Assembly: GCA_964462535.1 (NCBI GenBank)
Contig: CAYWXV010000045.1
Coordinates: forward strand, 1 to 20,487
Direction of reading: 5' to 3'
DNA length: 20,487 nt
From: CAYWXV01 sp964462535
GTDB taxonomy: Bacteria; Bacteroidota; Ignavibacteria; OLB7
A program made the translations under genes and the position numbers. The notes beneath the pieces were generated by a model. That model was not told the origin of the DNA and did not search any database. It saw only the letters and a list, made by a program, of their open reading frames with translations. Positions 1 to 6,790 of this stretch are shown in pieces (within the stretch, counting starts at the first letter, position 1; every line of letters begins with the position of its first letter).

Positions 1-112
1 GGATGAGGGATGAAGGATGAGGGATGAAGGATGAGGGATCAAGGATGAAGGATGAAGGATGAGGGATCAAGGATGAAGGATGAGGGATGAAGGATCAGGG
101 ACGAGGGATGAC
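1..112. repeat. 7-bp tandem repeat (minisatellite), about 16 units
   Basis: The window opens inside a head-to-tail array of a 7-bp unit, GGATGAG / GGATGAA / GGATCAA, in about 16 copies with substitutions at only two or three positions and no indels. The last unit (106-112) is GGATGAC. The array ends about 58 bp before the chosen start of the decarboxylase gene and continues off the left edge, so its full length is unknown. The purine-rich strand is the + strand. A 7-bp unit is not a multiple of three, so copy-number change would shift any reading frame crossing it; I see no convincing frame through it. Confidence 0.95.
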
Positions 113-170
113 AAGGTGATCGATCGAGTGCGACGCTACGTTGTACATCCATAGCAAACAGCGAAATAGT

Positions 171-947
171 GTGACCTCCTCAATCAATGATCTAGCCCGC
201 ATTGTCGACGCCGCTGCAATGGGGCGACGCGAAATCGACATGCTCTCGCTGTCCCAGCCGGACCTGACGATCGAACTGGCCTATGACGTTCAGGCCGTAT
301 CCGTTGGGATGCGGCTCGAGCGGGGAGAGAGGCTGATCGGAATGAAGATGGGCTTGACCAGTCAGGCGAAAATGGAGCAGGTGGGAGTTAGCGAACCGAT
401 CTTCGGTCGGCTTACCGATGCAATGCTCGTCTCCGATGGCAATTCAATCACGATTGCGGAGCTGATACATCCAAAGATTGAACCAGAGATCGCGTTCATC
501 ATGGGGAGAGAGCTGCGTGGTCCGGTTACCTCGGCGCAAGCCGGCCTCGCTGTTGCCGGTGTCTGTGCAGCACTGGAGATTATCGACAGCCGTTTCCGTG
601 ATTTCAAGTTCACGCTGCCCGATGTTATCGCTGACAATACATCCGCGACGCGGTTCGTGTTAGGAAGTCACGTTCATTCGCTCGACGGACTGGATCTCGG
701 AAATCTCGGAATCGTTCTCGAGGTGAATGGACAGGTGAAGGAGATAGCGTCGAGCGCGGCAGTGCTTGACAACCCGCTTCGCTCGCTTGCTGCGCTCGCC
801 TCGATGCTTGCCCGCCGAGGTGAATTCCTCCGTGAAGGGGACATCGTCCTGAGCGGTGGCGCAACAGCGGCCGTCGAATTCCGCGCGGGAGATCACGTGC
901 GCGCTGAAATAGAGCGTGTGGGAGTGGTCGAGACGTGGGGAATCTGA
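171..947 (+). CDS. dmpH: 2-oxo-3-hexenedioate decarboxylase (4-oxalocrotonate decarboxylase)
   Basis: The product should decarboxylate (3E)-2-oxohex-3-enedioate to 2-oxopent-4-enoate, a cytosolic Mg2+-dependent step of meta-cleavage pathways and of the 2-aminomuconate branch of tryptophan breakdown (DmpH/XylI/NbaG family). Visible family blocks are GLTSQAKMEQVGVSEPIFG near residues 62-80, IHPKIEPEIAF with the acidic metal-binding residues, the EIIDSRF block, ADNTSATRF and LSGGATAAV near the C-terminus. The KMGLTS and KIEPEI wording fits the decarboxylase better than the homologous hydratase (DmpE), but the two are related and the split is not absolute. I chose GTG at 171 (258 aa, close to the usual 260-264 aa); an in-frame TTG at 141 and ATG at 219 are alternatives, and none has a clear Shine-Dalgarno. 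The stop is 2 nt before the next gene. The substrate would be made from the product of the ACMSD encoded downstream. Confidence 0.9.
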   Translation: MTSSINDLARIVDAAAMGRREIDMLSLSQPDLTIELAYDVQAVSVGMRLERGERLIGMKMGLTSQAKMEQVGVSEPIFGRLTDAMLVSDGNSITIAELIHPKIEPEIAFIMGRELRGPVTSAQAGLAVAGVCAALEIIDSRFRDFKFTLPDVIADNTSATRFVLGSHVHSLDGLDLGNLGIVLEVNGQVKEIASSAAVLDNPLRSLAALASMLARRGEFLREGDIVLSGGATAAVEFRAGDHVRAEIERVGVVETWGI

Positions 948-949
948 AC

Positions 950-2194
950 ATGTCACGTCGCTCCGGTTCTTTCGCCCCCGCTCTTCTCACCCTCGCCTTC
1001 CTATCCTTTACCCCTCTTCGGGCCCAGGTCGATTATCGCCCATGGTTCACACTTCAGCCGGACGAGGGTCGAATCTTTGTTCTGGACACGACAGCAGTGA
1101 TCGATGGTGGAGCGGGCGTGCCGGGACTTCACATTACACCAATCGGCCAGGTGATTCTTGGATTTGGTAGACCCGGGGGACCAGGGCGTGGCACCGCGTT
1201 GCTTCAAGAGAACGGAGCTTCCGCCAGCATTCTACAAGGCGTCAGGAGCCCCGGGCAGATCGACGGCGGATTCATCTACCTCCCCGACGGACGGATCCGT
1301 TTTGTCACCGAGGAACCATCGCCAGGAAACACTCAGACCCGCCACCTCAGTCGCATCGTCAGCTGGATTTCAGCGAACGGACTTGACTGGGATCGCGAAC
1401 CTGGTATTCGGTATCAACCGGGAACCGAGGACGATTCGATTTCCAGCGTCCCATCGGTTCTCCAGATCGGTGACTCGACGTGGCGTCTCTATTACGTCGG
1501 TGATTTCTACCGCACGAACGGAGTCCGTACGGCAATCTCGACCGATTGGGGCATGACGTGGACTCGCGAGTCGGATGGAAACGTGCTTCGCAAGGGGGAC
1601 GTCGATCCTCATCCCGTGCATCTGAAGGATGGCCGAATGCGACTCTACCATCGGAGCGGCTTTGGTGCATCCCCGGGGAGCGATCCCGGTCGTATCGGAG
1701 TGGCGTTCACCGAGAGCGACGACGGACTTCATTTCGACACTTCCACAACGGTGGTCGTCATTCCGGATTCGACGGTCGATGGGATGTTCAAGCTCGATCC
1801 TGCCGTGATTCGCTTCCCCACTGGTGACGTTGCGTGCTACATCGGGGCAATGTCCCCGCGTGGCGAGAGGCCCGGAAAGGTGGTCGTCGCGTGGGATCGC
1901 GCGCGGTCCGATGTTCATAGAAGCGGGAACAGCGAAGCATCACCAGAGTTGATTCGCGGTGTGGTACGCGAGGGAGATATCGCCAAAGTCCTGCTGCGAG
2001 GGACGATGAACGGTCGGTTCGGATATTCCCTACATGGGCCGGATGGGCGACTCGTGCGGCAAGGAGAGGAACGGTCAGTATCGGGCCGAACGACGATCGA
2101 AATTGACCTCGGTGGACTCCCTTCCGGCTACTATCGTTGCGTTGTGATTGCTGGCGAACAGCGGGCACAATTCCCTCTGCAGGTGGTCCGCTAG
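950..2194 (+). CDS. Exported sialidase-like beta-propeller protein with T9SS C-terminal domain
   Basis: The protein is 414 aa from ATG 950, 2 nt after the decarboxylase stop, so translational coupling is likely; a GTG at 935 would add five residues. Residues 1-26 form a signal peptide (basic start, hydrophobic core, cleavage near LRAQ). The body shows Asp-box-like motifs typical of six-bladed sialidase/BNR propellers: S197-T-D199-W-G201-M-T203-W204 is a full match, with weaker ones at about 141-147 (SANGLDW) and 256-262 (SDDGLHF). The last about 75 residues (YSLHGPDGRLVRQG, then LPSGYYRCVV and a terminal QFPLQVVR) look like a type A Por secretion C-terminal sorting domain, so the protein is probably exported through the T9SS and anchored or released at the surface. 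Sialidase activity is not shown; catalytic Arg-triad and Tyr residues cannot be assigned by eye. Its place inside a catabolic cluster is unexpected. Confidence 0.75.
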   Translation: MSRRSGSFAPALLTLAFLSFTPLRAQVDYRPWFTLQPDEGRIFVLDTTAVIDGGAGVPGLHITPIGQVILGFGRPGGPGRGTALLQENGASASILQGVRSPGQIDGGFIYLPDGRIRFVTEEPSPGNTQTRHLSRIVSWISANGLDWDREPGIRYQPGTEDDSISSVPSVLQIGDSTWRLYYVGDFYRTNGVRTAISTDWGMTWTRESDGNVLRKGDVDPHPVHLKDGRMRLYHRSGFGASPGSDPGRIGVAFTESDDGLHFDTSTTVVVIPDSTVDGMFKLDPAVIRFPTGDVACYIGAMSPRGERPGKVVVAWDRARSDVHRSGNSEASPELIRGVVREGDIAKVLLRGTMNGRFGYSLHGPDGRLVRQGEERSVSGRTTIEIDLGGLPSGYYRCVVIAGEQRAQFPLQVVR

Positions 2195-2275
2195 GCCCTG
2201 TGGATCTTTCTTCCCCCTTCCGTATGTTCCGGCCCCTCTTTCTCTCAATACTCAACATCGGACGAGGATAGAAGT

Positions 2276-2794
2276 ATGGCACGCACTGCGTTCAACCTGC
2301 GCGAATGGGTCGATGAGCATCGGCATCTTCTAAAGCCCCCGGTCGGAAACGATCAGCTCTGGAAGGAAGAGAACCCGGAGTTCATCGTGATGATTGTGGG
2401 GGGACCGAACGCGCGAAAGGACTATCACGTCGATGCCGGCGAGGAACTCTTCTATCAATTGGAGGGGGACATCACCGTGAAGATCATTGAAGACGGGGTG
2501 CCCCGCGACGTCCATATCAAGGAGGGAGACGTCTTCCTTCTCCCGCCGTTCGTTCCTCATTCACCGCAACGTCCGGCAGGGACGATCGGCATGGTGGTCG
2601 AGCGGAGGCGGCATGATGGCGAGCTGGACGGCTTCCAATGGTACTGCGAGAACTGCGGTCAGAAACTGTACGAGGCCTTCATCACGATGACCGATATCAC
2701 GACACAACTCAAGCCAGTAATGGATGCCTTCTGGGCAGATGAGAAGCTCCGCACATGCGCGAACTGTGGCGCGGTCATGCTGCCTCCCTCCTAG
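2276..2794 (+). CDS. nbaC: 3-hydroxyanthranilate 3,4-dioxygenase
   Basis: The enzyme opens the ring of 3-hydroxyanthranilate with O2 to give 2-amino-3-carboxymuconate 6-semialdehyde, in the cytosol, using non-haem Fe(II). The 172-aa cupin matches the bacterial family length (about 174 aa). Iron ligands are H51, E57 and H95, and substrate-binding R47 and R99 sit at the same numbers as in the well-studied Ralstonia/Cupriavidus enzyme; E109 is the likely catalytic/binding Glu. The second, rubredoxin-like metal site is present as C124-x-x-C127 and C161-x-x-C164. ATG 2276 is preceded by GAGGATAGAAGT, which holds a modest purine-rich Shine-Dalgarno. An 81-bp gap separates it from the sialidase-like gene, enough for a promoter, but no clear box is seen. 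Its product is the substrate of the next gene. Confidence 0.95.
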   Translation: MARTAFNLREWVDEHRHLLKPPVGNDQLWKEENPEFIVMIVGGPNARKDYHVDAGEELFYQLEGDITVKIIEDGVPRDVHIKEGDVFLLPPFVPHSPQRPAGTIGMVVERRRHDGELDGFQWYCENCGQKLYEAFITMTDITTQLKPVMDAFWADEKLRTCANCGAVMLPPS

Positions 2795-2799
2795 GAGGC
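2782..2799 (+). terminator. Hairpin spanning the 3-HAO stop codon
   Basis: GCCTCC (2782-2787) pairs perfectly with GGAGGC (2794-2799) around a 6-nt loop; the stop codon 2792-2794 lies across the loop and stem. The inner bases also form the 12-bp palindrome CCTCCTAGGAGG. There is no T-run afterwards, so it may be an attenuator or mRNA-stabilising hairpin rather than an intrinsic terminator, or chance in GC-rich sequence. Confidence 0.3.
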
Positions 2800-2965
2800 T
2801 GTGGAGAGACTTTCAAATCGCGCCACGAGCTGCGAATGAGGTGGACCGAAGGCACGCCACTGCGAGCCAGAAGGAGGGCGCCTTATAGATCGAGTGTATT
2901 TCGACAGGGTCGCAGGGGGTGGGGGAGGGCGATCTATCGTGATTCTATAGCCGGCATGTCGTGAA

Positions 2966-3979
2966 ATGAGAATCGACGTTCACACACACATTCTTCCCGA
3001 GAACTGGCCTGACCTGCGGGAGCGGTACGGGTACGGCGGATGGGTCCGCCTGGATCATCACGCACCATGCCGAGCGAAGATGATGATCGACGATCGCTTC
3101 TTCCGCGAGATAGAGGACAACTGCTGGGACCCCGCGACCCGCATGCGGGAGTGCGATCGCGATGGCGTCGATGTGCAGGTACTCTCGACCGTGCCGGTTA
3201 TGTTTTCGTACTGGGCGAAGCCAGACGACGCGCTCGATCTATCACGCTATCTCAACGATCACATCGCCGACGTTGTCCGTCGCTACCCCACTCGGTTCCA
3301 TGGACTGGGAACGATCCCGATGCAGGCACCGGAGCTTGCCGCCGACGAGCTTGAACGTTGCGTGAAGGAACTGGGGCTTGTCGGCGTACAGATTGGTTCA
3401 CATGTCAACGACTGGAATCTGGACGAAGAAGCCTTTGATCCGATCTGGGAGCGTGCGGAACGATTGGGGGCTGCAATCTTCGTCCATCCATGGGAGATGA
3501 TGGGGCGAGAGAAAATGCCCAGATACTGGCTCCCGTGGCTTGTCGGCATGCCGGCAGAGACGTCGCTCGCGATCTGCTCGATCCTCTTCGGTGGTGTGCT
3601 CGATCGCTTCCCGAACCTTCGCTTCTGCTTCGCGCACGGAGGAGGATCGTTCCCCATGACCCTTGGCCGCATCGAGCACGGCTTTCACGTTCGACCCGAC
3701 CTGGTTCAGGTCAGAACGACTACCGAGCCCCGCTCGCTTCTCGACAAACTCTATTTCGATTCGCTGGTCCACGACGCAGACGTTCTCCGCTTCATGCTTG
3801 GTCTCTTCGGAGCCGAACGAATCATGCTTGGCTCCGACTATCCGTTCCCTCTCGGCGAACTCCAGCCAGGCGCTCTCATCGCGTCGATGAACGATCTGAC
3901 CTCCGACGTGAGGGATCGACTCTTCTCCGGAACTGCACTCGACTGGATGCAGCTCGAGAGGATTGGAGCGCCATCGTAA
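2966..3979 (+). CDS. nbaD: 2-amino-3-carboxymuconate-6-semialdehyde decarboxylase (ACMSD)
   Basis: This Zn-dependent amidohydrolase-superfamily decarboxylase turns aminocarboxymuconate semialdehyde into 2-aminomuconate semialdehyde, diverting carbon from spontaneous cyclisation to quinolinate. The 337-aa TIM-barrel protein has the N-terminal metal motif D4-V-H6-T-H8-ILPE, H174 in the FVHPWEM block, H224 in CFAHGGG (the catalytic base position) and D291 in LGSDYPFPLGE, matching the known H/H/H/D zinc site. R44 and R47 in the DDRFFREI block fit the substrate-carboxylate arginine. ATG 2966 is the only sensible start. The preceding 171 bp hold no gene; a TTATAG-like stretch near 2882 and CTATAG near 2945 are AT-richer and could be promoter elements, but this is weak. 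The cyclase-family gene follows after 17 bp. ACMSD marks this cluster as degradative. Confidence 0.95.
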   Translation: MRIDVHTHILPENWPDLRERYGYGGWVRLDHHAPCRAKMMIDDRFFREIEDNCWDPATRMRECDRDGVDVQVLSTVPVMFSYWAKPDDALDLSRYLNDHIADVVRRYPTRFHGLGTIPMQAPELAADELERCVKELGLVGVQIGSHVNDWNLDEEAFDPIWERAERLGAAIFVHPWEMMGREKMPRYWLPWLVGMPAETSLAICSILFGGVLDRFPNLRFCFAHGGGSFPMTLGRIEHGFHVRPDLVQVRTTTEPRSLLDKLYFDSLVHDADVLRFMLGLFGAERIMLGSDYPFPLGELQPGALIASMNDLTSDVRDRLFSGTALDWMQLERIGAPS

Positions 3980-3996
3980 TCCCGTCCGCATTCGCA

Positions 3997-4776
3997 ATGC
4001 TCACTCTCGACATCGGAGCGCGCCAGTACATCGTTGCCGTCGATGATCCGATCGACATATCGATTCCGCTGGTGTTCGGTAGCGACCGCCCGAATGCGTT
4101 CTATCTCCCAACCGCAGCTGCGGTGGTTGCGGAAGGGGGGGATTTCATCGGGGACACACGACGGGGTGGGAGCTGCAATTGCGAAACGGTGACGCTCAAT
4201 CCGCATGGTAACGGCACGCATACCGAGTGCGTCGGTCATCTCTCCCGTCAGCGTCTTGCAGTTCGGGATCAACTTCGGTCTCCGTTGATTCCGTCGTTGC
4301 TCGTCTCGGTTCCGCTCCGCGAACGGGACGACGGGCGTGTGATCGAACAGGATGATCTTGCCGACGCGATTTCGCGGTATCGCGATCTGCCCGAGGAGTT
4401 TCTGGAGGGATTGATTGTTCGTACGCTGCCGAACGAGGCAACGAAGAGAGAGGCCGTCTACTCGGGTGCGAATCCACCTTATCCATCCACCGAGGCGATG
4501 GAGATGATCCGTGAGCTTGGCGTGCGACACCTTCTGCTCGATCTTCCCTCTGCCGATCGCGAGGACGATCCGTTGTTGACGAATCACCGTCTGTTCTGGT
4601 CGATGAACGGGAGCAACATTCCCGAGGAGGCGATGGAGCGTACGATTACTGAGATGATCTTCGCCGAGAATGCGATCGAGGATGGACCGTGGGTGTTGAA
4701 TCTTCAGATCCCGCCATTCATGCTTGACGCTGCTCCGTCTCGCCCCTTGTTGCTCGGAGTCAGACGTTCCTCGTGA
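3997..4776 (+). CDS. Cyclase-family protein, probable kynurenine formamidase
   Basis: The 259-aa product belongs to the cyclase family (Pfam PF04199), which includes KynB-type arylformamidases that hydrolyse N-formylkynurenine to kynurenine and formate. Position between ACMSD and kynureninase makes that role likely. The metal motif appears as H70-G-N-G-T-H75-T-E77-C-V-G-H81. Canonical KynB has H-x-G-x-H-x-D-x-P-x-H, so here Glu replaces Asp, the Pro is missing and the first His is shifted by one. The block LLLDLPSADREDD (near 180-195) and the FAENAIEDGPWVLNLQIPP block (near 225-245) are what I recall for a longer Bacteroidota subgroup; KynB itself is about 207 aa. The open frame extends upstream to 3490, but that part overlaps ACMSD and is not coding in this frame; ATG 3997, 17 bp after the ACMSD stop, is the best start. 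No strong Shine-Dalgarno. Confidence 0.8.
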   Translation: MLTLDIGARQYIVAVDDPIDISIPLVFGSDRPNAFYLPTAAAVVAEGGDFIGDTRRGGSCNCETVTLNPHGNGTHTECVGHLSRQRLAVRDQLRSPLIPSLLVSVPLRERDDGRVIEQDDLADAISRYRDLPEEFLEGLIVRTLPNEATKREAVYSGANPPYPSTEAMEMIRELGVRHLLLDLPSADREDDPLLTNHRLFWSMNGSNIPEEAMERTITEMIFAENAIEDGPWVLNLQIPPFMLDAAPSRPLLLGVRRSS

Positions 4777-4843
4777 GATGCTCCGCGACTTCTCATCCCG
4801 CATTCCCCCCCTGTCACGTCTGAGAGGCGGGGGAGCCTGAGTG

Positions 4844-6184
4844 ATGTCAATTGTGAACGACTCAATGACAAACGATCAAGGTCATATGCCGAGCGGTCCG
4901 GCGTCCAGCCCCCAGCCACACGTCTCGTACACCGCGGATCACGAGTTCGCGCTCGCTATGGATCGCGACGACCCGCTCAAGGAGTTTCGAGAGCGATATC
5001 ACATGCCTCGCACGGTCGAGGGGGAAGAGTTCATCTATTTCACTGGCAATTCGCTTGGTCTGCAGCCCAAGGGTGTCCGGACGATTGTGGAGCAGGAATT
5101 GAAGGATTGGGCCGAGCTTGGTGTCGAGGGACATTTCGAGGCGAAGCATCCCTGGTACAGCTATCACGAGATGTTCTCGAAACCCCTCGCGGCCGTGGTT
5201 GGGGCCCGTCCTGTTGAGGTCGTGGCGATGAACACGCTGACGACCAATCTCCACCTGATGATGGTGTCGTTCTATCGACCGACATCCGATCGTCACAAAA
5301 TCTTAATCGAGGCGGGTGCGTTTCCTTCCGATCAGTACGCCGTCGCGAGCCAGGCACGGTTCCACGGATATGATCCGGGCAGCTCGGTGATTGAGCTGAA
5401 GCCACGCGACGGAGAGGATGTCGTACGGATGGATGACATTGAGCGGTTGCTTGTCACGCGGGGGAACGAGATAGCTCTGGTGATGCTCGGTGGGGTGAAC
5501 TACTACAACGGGCAGGCCTTCGACATGGAGCGGATCACGGCCATCGCACACGCGCAGGGATGTGTCGTTGGATATGACCTGGCGCACGCCGCTGGGAACC
5601 TCGACCTTAAACTCCACGACTGGAACGTTGATTTTGCCGTCTGGTGCAGTTACAAGTATCTCAATTCCGGCCCCGGCGGTGTATCAGGCGCGTTCGTCCA
5701 CGAACGTCACGCGTTCGACCCAGGCCTGCCCCGCTTTGCAGGCTGGTGGGGCGTTGAACCGGCGACGCGATTCACTATGAATCCAGAGTTTACGCCGCAG
5801 CGAGGGGCGGCCGGATGGCAACTCTCGAACGCGCAGATCCTCCCGATGGCCGCACACAAGGCTGCGCTCGATCTATTCATGGAGGCCGGCATGGAGCGAC
5901 TGCGGGCCAAGTCGGTCCTCCTTACCGGCTATCTTGAATTCATGCTCGACTCCATAGAAGGGAGCCGTTACTCGATCATCACACCACGTGACCCGAATCA
6001 GAGGGGATGTCAACTCTCGGTCCGCATCCATGGCGATGCGCGAAAGCTTGCAGAAGAATTGAAATGGCTTGGCGTCATTGCTGACTACCGTGTCCCGGAT
6101 GTCATTCGCCTTGCCCCTGTTCCCATGTACAACACGTTCGACGAAGTCTATCGACTTGTTGAGCTTCTGCGGAAAGTGCGATAG
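4844..6184 (+). CDS. kynU: Kynureninase
   Basis: Kynureninase is a PLP-dependent fold-type I hydrolase that cleaves kynurenine or 3-hydroxykynurenine to (3-hydroxy)anthranilate and alanine. Family blocks are clear: YFTGNSLGLQPK, HPWYSYHEMF, the EAGAFPSDQYA block, GYD245-LAH248-AAGN and the PLP lysine K271 in CSYKYLNSGPGG; the D245-to-K271 spacing matches known kynureninases. The 446-aa length is close to eukaryotic and Bacteroidota forms and longer than the Pseudomonas enzyme (about 416 aa), partly because of a polar Ser/Pro-rich N-terminal tail of about 30 residues. ATG 4844 follows GGGGGAG at a workable distance; GTG 4841 and ATG 4865 or 4886 are alternatives. A 67-bp gap separates it from the formamidase. 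With the 3-monooxygenase downstream, 3-hydroxykynurenine is the likely main substrate. Confidence 0.95.
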   Translation: MSIVNDSMTNDQGHMPSGPASSPQPHVSYTADHEFALAMDRDDPLKEFRERYHMPRTVEGEEFIYFTGNSLGLQPKGVRTIVEQELKDWAELGVEGHFEAKHPWYSYHEMFSKPLAAVVGARPVEVVAMNTLTTNLHLMMVSFYRPTSDRHKILIEAGAFPSDQYAVASQARFHGYDPGSSVIELKPRDGEDVVRMDDIERLLVTRGNEIALVMLGGVNYYNGQAFDMERITAIAHAQGCVVGYDLAHAAGNLDLKLHDWNVDFAVWCSYKYLNSGPGGVSGAFVHERHAFDPGLPRFAGWWGVEPATRFTMNPEFTPQRGAAGWQLSNAQILPMAAHKAALDLFMEAGMERLRAKSVLLTGYLEFMLDSIEGSRYSIITPRDPNQRGCQLSVRIHGDARKLAEELKWLGVIADYRVPDVIRLAPVPMYNTFDEVYRLVELLRKVR

Positions 6185-6194
6185 CCGACGGGCG

Positions 6195-6225
6195 GCCAGG
6201 ATTCCAGGCTGCTGGGCTTCCTGGC
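6195..6225 (+). terminator. Nested hairpin after kynU
   Basis: Eleven bases after the kynU stop, GCCAGGA (6195-6201) pairs perfectly with TCCTGGC (6219-6225), and inside it CCAG (6204-6207) pairs with CTGG (6212-6215) around a GCTG loop. The structure is strong, but it is not followed by a T-run. It may end or stabilise the upstream transcript and separate kynU from the CsaA-like gene 115 bp downstream. No protein-coding signal is seen in the rest of this 156-bp gap. Confidence 0.45.
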
Positions 6226-6340
6226 TCATGGGCGATTGAGCCGCCGAAGGGGGCACGGCGAAGCCTCTGATGTGCGCCAACGGGGATATCTATCGCGTAG
6301 CATCACACATCCGCCTGCCGCGGCGGACATCTAACATTCA

Positions 6341-6676
6341 ATGCCCCTTACCTGGGACGAATTCGAGCAGGTGGAGCTTCGGGCTGGAACGATCGTTCGC
6401 GCGGAACCGTTTCCGCAAGCCCAACGCCCCGCGTATCTCCTCTGGGTGGACCTCGGTCCCGGTCTCGGGATAAAGAAGTCGAGCGCGCAGATTACGGCAC
6501 ACTACGCTCCTGCCGATCTGATCGGACGACAGGTGATCTGCGTGACGAATTTCCCTCCCAAACAGATCGGGTCAATTCTTTCCGAAGTACTGGTAACCGG
6601 CTTCTACGATCATGACGACAACGTCGTCCTTGCAACCGTCGAACGTCCGGTCCCGAACGGCAGTCGACTGGCCTGA
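6341..6676 (+). CDS. csaA: CsaA-like tRNA-binding-domain protein
   Basis: The 111-aa protein is a stand-alone OB-fold EMAP/tRNA-binding domain, as in Bacillus CsaA (110 aa), reported as an export-related chaperone, and E. coli YgjH. Family marks are FEQVELRAGTIVRAEPFP at 8-25, KKSSAQITAHY at 45-55, VTNFPPKQIG near 69-78, SEVLVTGF near 81-88 and the C-terminal PVPNG. The whole domain is present and no other domain is fused. ATG 6341 is chosen because the match begins at once (MPLTWDEFEQ). It sits between kynU and the 3-monooxygenase gene on the same strand, 156 bp and 114 bp away. No direct role in kynurenine breakdown is known; co-transcription may be incidental. Confidence 0.9.
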   Translation: MPLTWDEFEQVELRAGTIVRAEPFPQAQRPAYLLWVDLGPGLGIKKSSAQITAHYAPADLIGRQVICVTNFPPKQIGSILSEVLVTGFYDHDDNVVLATVERPVPNGSRLA

Positions 6677-6790
6677 CGAGATGGGTACGGGCGGGCGCAG
6701 TTTCCGACGGACGGTAACTCTCTCTGATATGGGGATCCAGCACATCGCGGGCCTTCTGACAACAAGCAACACTCGCAGCAACATCGGACC

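Noticed and set aside
2755..2964. Small + frame between 3-HAO and ACMSD genes
   Set aside because: It begins inside the 3-HAO gene, has very Arg-rich composition and no recognisable features.
3490..3996. Upstream extension of the formamidase frame
   Set aside because: It overlaps the ACMSD coding region in another frame, is Arg/Ser/Pro-rich, and family similarity begins only at ATG 3997.
3838..4803. 321-codon open frame on the minus strand opposite the formamidase candidate
   Set aside because: It is a shadow of ACMSD/formamidase coding sequence, Arg-rich and without recognisable motifs.
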